Shown piece by piece: positions 30,142-32,706 of a stretch of DNA of 32,706 nt. Made by a program: the position numbers and the translations under genes. Under the pieces are notes generated by a model that made no database searches, was not told where the DNA came from, and saw nothing but the letters and a program-made list of their open reading frames with translations. The first letter of the stretch is position 1. Each line of letters begins with the position of its first letter. Location of the stretch: contig JAGVFQ010000023.1 of NCBI GenBank assembly GCA_020057505.1, positions 1 through 32,706 of the forward strand, written 5' to 3'. The DNA comes from Patescibacteria group bacterium. Its GTDB lineage: Bacteria > Patescibacteriota > Patescibacteriia > JAGVFQ01.

Positions 30142-30177
30142 ATCTGTGTAAATCTGTCCAAAATCTGCGCTAATCTG
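30142..30177. repeat. Phased ATCTG repeat
   Basis: ATCTG starts at 30142, 30152, 30163 and 30173, a period of 10, 11 and 10 bases, with the intervals GTGTA-, TCCAAA- and CGCTA- differing. It ends in TTTTTT, between yidD and proS. Confidence 0.6.
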
Positions 30178-30210
30178 TTTTTTCAGCCTTAAACGCAATA
30201 AACTTTTTTG

Positions 30211-30216
30211 TATAAT
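30211..30216 (+). promoter_or_regulatory. -10 box for proS
   Basis: TATAAT is 15 bases before the proS ATG, so the leader would be only about 8-10 bases. The -35 position (CTTAAA, 17-base spacer) is weak. Confidence 0.5.
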
Positions 30217-30231
30217 AAAAAGATATAAATT

Positions 30232-31458
30232 ATGAGACAATCTAAACTCTTCACCAAAACACAAAAAGAAGCGCCAAAAGACGAAGTGAGTATTAATGCG
30301 CAATTATTAATCCGTGCCGGTTTTATCGACAAACTCATGGCTGGGGTCTATACCCTCTTACCCTTAGGTCTCCGCGTGATGAAAAAGATTGAAAATATTA
30401 TCCGGGAGGAAATAAATGCGATGGGCGGCCAGGAAATATTCATGCCCTCACTTCAGCCCAAAGAAAATTGGCAGAAAACCGGGCGTTGGGACGCTATGGA
30501 CGATCTCTACAAAGTCAAAGATTCAAGCGATCGGGAATTTGCTCTGGGACCGACGCACGAAGAAGTGGTTGTGCCTCTGGTTAAACGATTCGCGCAGTCG
30601 TACAAAGATTTGCCTTTTGCTACATATCAATTCCAGAATAAATTCCGCATGGAGCTGCGGTCAAAGTCGGGTATCTTGCGCGGGCGAGAATTTATGATGA
30701 AAGATTTGTATTCTTTTCATCTCACGGAAGAAGATTTAAATGAGTATTACGAAAAATCGCAAAAAGTTTATTTTAAAATTTTTGAGCGTGCGGGCTTGGG
30801 CGGGAAAACTTATCTCACTTTTGCTTTGGGTGGGACCTTTTCTAAATATTCTCATGAATTTCAGACTGTAACTCCGGCCGGCGAAGATACGATTTATATT
30901 TGCAAGAATTGCAGTCAGGCGATTAATAAAGAAATCAAAGGCGATGTGGCAGTTTGCCCAAATTGCAAAGGGGAAGATTTTAATGAAGAAAAAGCCATTG
31001 AAGTCGGCAATATTTTTAAATTGATGAATAAATATACGAAGCCTTTTAATCTCACGGTAAAAAATCAAGAAGGCAAAGAGCAGGAAGTGATTATGGGTTG
31101 CTATGGCATCGGTCTCGGTCGATTGATGGGCACGGTAGTGGAAGTCCATCATGATGACAAAGGAATCATCTGGCCCGAGAGCGTTGCGCCTTTTCAAATC
31201 CATTTATTAAGTCTAAAACAAGACGAAAAAGCCAATGAGATTTATGAATCTTTAGCGGCAAAAGGCATTGAAGCGCTCTATGACGACCGCGATCAGGCCG
31301 CCGGTGAAAAATTTGCCGAAGCGGATTTAATTGGTATTCCTTATCGCGTGGTCGTGAGCGAAAAATCGCTCAAAGCTGGCGGCGTGGAAGTAAAGAAACG
31401 TAACGAAGAGAAAGGCGAAATTGTAGAAATAAAAGATTTAATTGGTAAATTAAAATAA
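30232..31458 (+). CDS. proS: Prolyl-tRNA synthetase, short form without editing domain
   Basis: This 408-residue class II synthetase charges tRNA-Pro. Motif 1 region: GFIDKLMAGVYTLLPLGLRVM (31-51). Motif 2: FRMELRSKSGILRGREFMMKDLYSF (138-162). Motif 3: GCYGIGLGRLMG (289-300). The anticodon-binding domain is about 310-408. Ordinary bacterial ProRS is about 570 residues, with a roughly 180-residue INS editing domain between motifs 2 and 3. Here that space holds only a short four-Cys piece, YICKNC ... VCPNC (Cys224, 227, 242, 245), which looks like a zinc ribbon. Loss of INS is known in some alphaproteobacteria and reduced genomes. Alanine mischarging would need a separate trans-editing protein, none of which is in the window. 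Confidence 0.94.
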   Translation: MRQSKLFTKTQKEAPKDEVSINAQLLIRAGFIDKLMAGVYTLLPLGLRVMKKIENIIREEINAMGGQEIFMPSLQPKENWQKTGRWDAMDDLYKVKDSSDREFALGPTHEEVVVPLVKRFAQSYKDLPFATYQFQNKFRMELRSKSGILRGREFMMKDLYSFHLTEEDLNEYYEKSQKVYFKIFERAGLGGKTYLTFALGGTFSKYSHEFQTVTPAGEDTIYICKNCSQAINKEIKGDVAVCPNCKGEDFNEEKAIEVGNIFKLMNKYTKPFNLTVKNQEGKEQEVIMGCYGIGLGRLMGTVVEVHHDDKGIIWPESVAPFQIHLLSLKQDEKANEIYESLAAKGIEALYDDRDQAAGEKFAEADLIGIPYRVVVSEKSLKAGGVEVKKRNEEKGEIVEIKDLIGKLK

Positions 31459-31476
31459 AATTTTTTCAATATCACG

Positions 31477-31507
31477 TGTAGGGAACGGTTTTAAACCGTT
31501 CCCTACA
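31477..31507. repeat. Variable palindrome a
   Basis: GTAGGGAACGGTTT (31478-31491), one T, then AAACCGTTCCCTAC (31493-31506), extended by an outer T-A pair: a 15-bp stem. It lies 19 bases after proS. It belongs with palindromes b and c. Confidence 0.8.
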
Positions 31508-31512
31508 AAACG

Positions 31513-31540
31513 GTAGAGACAATTCATAAATTGTCTCTAT
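31513..31540. repeat. Variable palindrome b
   Basis: TAGAGACAATT (31514-31524), loop CATA, AATTGTCTCTA (31529-31539), 7 bases after palindrome a. The end bases match a and c but the stem sequence differs. Confidence 0.8.
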
Positions 31541-31562
31541 GCGGATTTTTAAAAATAAAAAA

Positions 31563-31587
31563 ACGCCGGTTGATGCCGGTGGTTTTT
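31563..31587 (-). terminator. Terminator of the DUF167 gene, probably also for proS
   Basis: CGCCGG (31564-31569), loop TTGATG, CCGGTG (31576-31581) with one wobble. The minus strand then has TTTTTTT, and the plus strand has TTTTTATTTTATT, so it may serve both directions. It ends just before the DUF167 stop codon. Confidence 0.6.
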
Positions 31588-31819
31588 ATTTTATTATTCT
31601 CACGATTTTTTCTCTCCCCTTCTCTCCTTTGGTAATCTTAATCGCGCTTTTGGGGATTTTGAATTCTTCAGCAATAAATTTTCGCAGGGCTTCATTAGCC
31701 TTGCCCTTGATTGGCGGAGCGGTCAATTTTATCTTTAGATAATTATCCCCTCTCTCCACAATCTGATTTTTTTTAGAACGAGGAATTACCTTGATTTTGA
31801 ATATTTTTTCTTGAGGCAT
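31586..31819 (-). CDS. DUF167/YggU family protein
   Basis: From the ATG at 31819 this is a 77-residue protein, MPQEKIFKIKVIPRSKKNQIV onward. It has the conserved LTAPPIKGKANEALRKFIAEEF and the end KITKGEKGREKIVRI. These are the standard YggU/DUF167 features: a small alpha-beta fold of unknown biochemical role, often near envelope or DNA genes. An in-frame codon 30 bases upstream would add MILKENKYII, less like the family. The frame converges on proS and ends inside the shared terminator. Its upstream neighbour on the same strand is the inositol-phosphatase gene. Confidence 0.9.
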   Translation of the reverse strand: MPQEKIFKIKVIPRSKKNQIVERGDNYLKIKLTAPPIKGKANEALRKFIAEEFKIPKSAIKITKGEKGREKIVRIIK

Positions 31820-31866
31820 AATAATATATTTATTTTCCTTCAATATCACAGGATATGGTGGACGTT

Positions 31867-31894
31867 GTAGGGACAGGTCGCGACCTGTCCCTAC
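31867..31894. repeat. Variable palindrome c
   Basis: GTAGGGACAGGTCG (31867-31880) is followed directly by CGACCTGTCCCTAC: a perfect 28-base palindrome without loop. It is flanked on both sides by CGTT-type bases (ACGTT before, GTTGAA after). Confidence 0.8.
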
Positions 31895-31947
31895 GTTGAA
31901 TAATATTTTTAAAATCGCAAGGTCAAAAATTTTGGTCCCAATATTGA

Positions 31948-32706
31948 TTATATATTCTTTAAAAATTTCAACAATTTTTTATGAATTTTGCCGTTGCTCG
32001 CGAGCATGTCCTTGGATTTGAGATTCCATTCTTGATTTTTATAATCCGTGACCTTACCGTGGGCTTCGCGGACGAGGAGCACACCGGCGGCCACGTCCCA
32101 GGGATGCGCGCCTGGGATCATAATTGATTCAGTGCGGCCGGAAGCGACAAAACCTAGTTCTAAGGCGGCCGAGCCGAGCTGGCGTGTATCAAAGCCTTTT
32201 AACTTGAAATAGACATAGGATTTAGCCGCGCGCTTGATGTCGTTTGTCCGATGGCCGTGGCAAAAGGTGATAAGTGATTTATGTATATCGTTGGTTTGTG
32301 ATACGTGGATTCTTTTGCCATTGAGCGTGGCTCCCCTGCTTTTTTCCGCGATATATAGCTCTTTCATCGCCGGCGCGTAGATAACGCCGAGAATTATTTC
32401 ATTTTTATAAAATAACGCAATAGAAATACAAAACAAAGGATTTTGCATGGAATAATTTGTTGTGCCGTCCAAAGGATCAACCACCCAAAGATAATCGGAT
32501 TTTTGGCGGTTGTCGCCCGCTTCCTCGGAAAGAATTTCATGATCCGGAAAATTCTTTTTGATCAAACCCAAGATGATTTTTTCCGCGCCCAAATCAGCAG
32601 CCGTGGCAATTTCGTGCTTGCTTTTGAAAAATGCTTTGGCGCGGCGATCGTGTTGGAAATTTTTTAAGAGATATTTTCCGGCCTGTTTGGCAGCGACAAT
32701 GGCGAT
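31948..32706 (-). CDS. Inositol monophosphatase family protein, 5' end cut by window
   Basis: The reading frame is open to the right edge; 252 codons plus stop are seen and the start lies beyond the window. Near the N-terminal edge is AKQAGKYLLKNF and KSKHEIATAADLGAEKIILG. The metal sites follow: LSEEAGD, then WVVDPLDGTTNYSMQNP and, near the end, GAHPWDVAAGVLLVREAHGKV. All metal-binding acidic residues of the IMPase/SuhB/CysQ superfamily are present. The lithium-sensitive phosphatases act on inositol phosphates, PAP or sugar phosphates; which one cannot be told. The upstream codons continue the family pattern without a break, so a TTG codon at 32592 is not the start. Confidence 0.92.
   Translation of the reverse strand: MAIVAAKQAGKYLLKNFQHDRRAKAFFKSKHEIATAADLGAEKIILGLIKKNFPDHEILSEEAGDNRQKSDYLWVVDPLDGTTNYSMQNPLFCISIALFYKNEIILGVIYAPAMKELYIAEKSRGATLNGKRIHVSQTNDIHKSLITFCHGHRTNDIKRAAKSYVYFKLKGFDTRQLGSAALELGFVASGRTESIMIPGAHPWDVAAGVLLVREAHGKVTDYKNQEWNLKSKDMLASNGKIHKKLLKFLKNI

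Noticed and set aside
31539-31742. Plus-strand frame starting in palindrome b
   Set aside because: It is antisense to the DUF167 gene and begins inside a repeat and terminator; no independent support.
32592-32594. TTG as start of the inositol-phosphatase gene
   Set aside because: Codons upstream continue the family's N-terminal pattern to the window edge, so the true start is outside.
1-32706. CRISPR array, transposase genes, tRNA or rRNA genes
   Set aside because: No regularly spaced 24-40-base direct repeats, no transposase motifs and no cloverleaf with a CCA-type end were found by eye. Small tRNAs inside genes cannot be excluded without a covariance search.

Overview
The window reads like a compact bacterial chromosome segment from the Candidate Phyla Radiation (Patescibacteria, probably Parcubacteria-like). 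The grounds are AT-rich DNA with short spacers, few Shine-Dalgarno sites, a tandem array of small T4SS-pilin-like proteins typical of that group, a prolyl-tRNA synthetase without its editing domain, and many small 'private' palindromic and periodic repeats. The phylum call is inference; no rRNA gene is present to fix it.

Layout. (1) 1-2120: five tandem paralogous pilin-like genes (+), the first cut by the window edge, closed by a strong terminator. (2) 2140-2670: a GC-richer lipoprotein gene (-) with a consensus sigma-70 promoter and a strong ribosome site. (3) 2724-13619: a membrane glycan block. It has a DUF2079 protein (+), then on the minus strand manC, an STT3-like GT-C protein, an ALG5-like GT2, two methyltransferases, a second GT-C protein, a DPM1-like polyprenol-phosphate-mannose synthase and a third GT-C protein. 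Together they suggest GDP-mannose to polyprenyl-P-mannose/hexose to transfer onto an exported acceptor. (4) 13838-15671: yebC-ruvC, then two small minus-strand genes. (5) 15825-21581: a ROK kinase, a class A penicillin-binding protein, and an ECF-type sigma factor followed 4 bases later by a single-pass membrane protein with a DUF5667-like region, probably its anti-sigma partner. (6) 21668-26218 (-): a YgjP-like metalloprotease, RecQ, a zinc-ribbon miniprotein, and two proteins of unknown role. (7) 26325-30108: the replication-origin neighbourhood, with dnaN and dnaA (-) and rpmH-rnpA-yidD (+). Between dnaA and rpmH lie three DnaA-box-like 9-mers spaced exactly 11 bp apart next to an AT-rich tract, a good candidate oriC. 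(8) 30232-32706: proS (+), a DUF167 protein (-) and an inositol-monophosphatase-family gene (-) cut by the right edge.

The most unusual signals are repeats. Members of a C-run/G-run hairpin family occur both between genes and, in frame, inside the DUF2079 gene. A 7-bp tandem repeat is also translated in that gene. Three palindromes near 31.5-31.9 kb keep the same ends while their stems vary in a compensatory way. No CRISPR array, transposase or tRNA was seen. No spacer longer than 300 bases lacks a gene.
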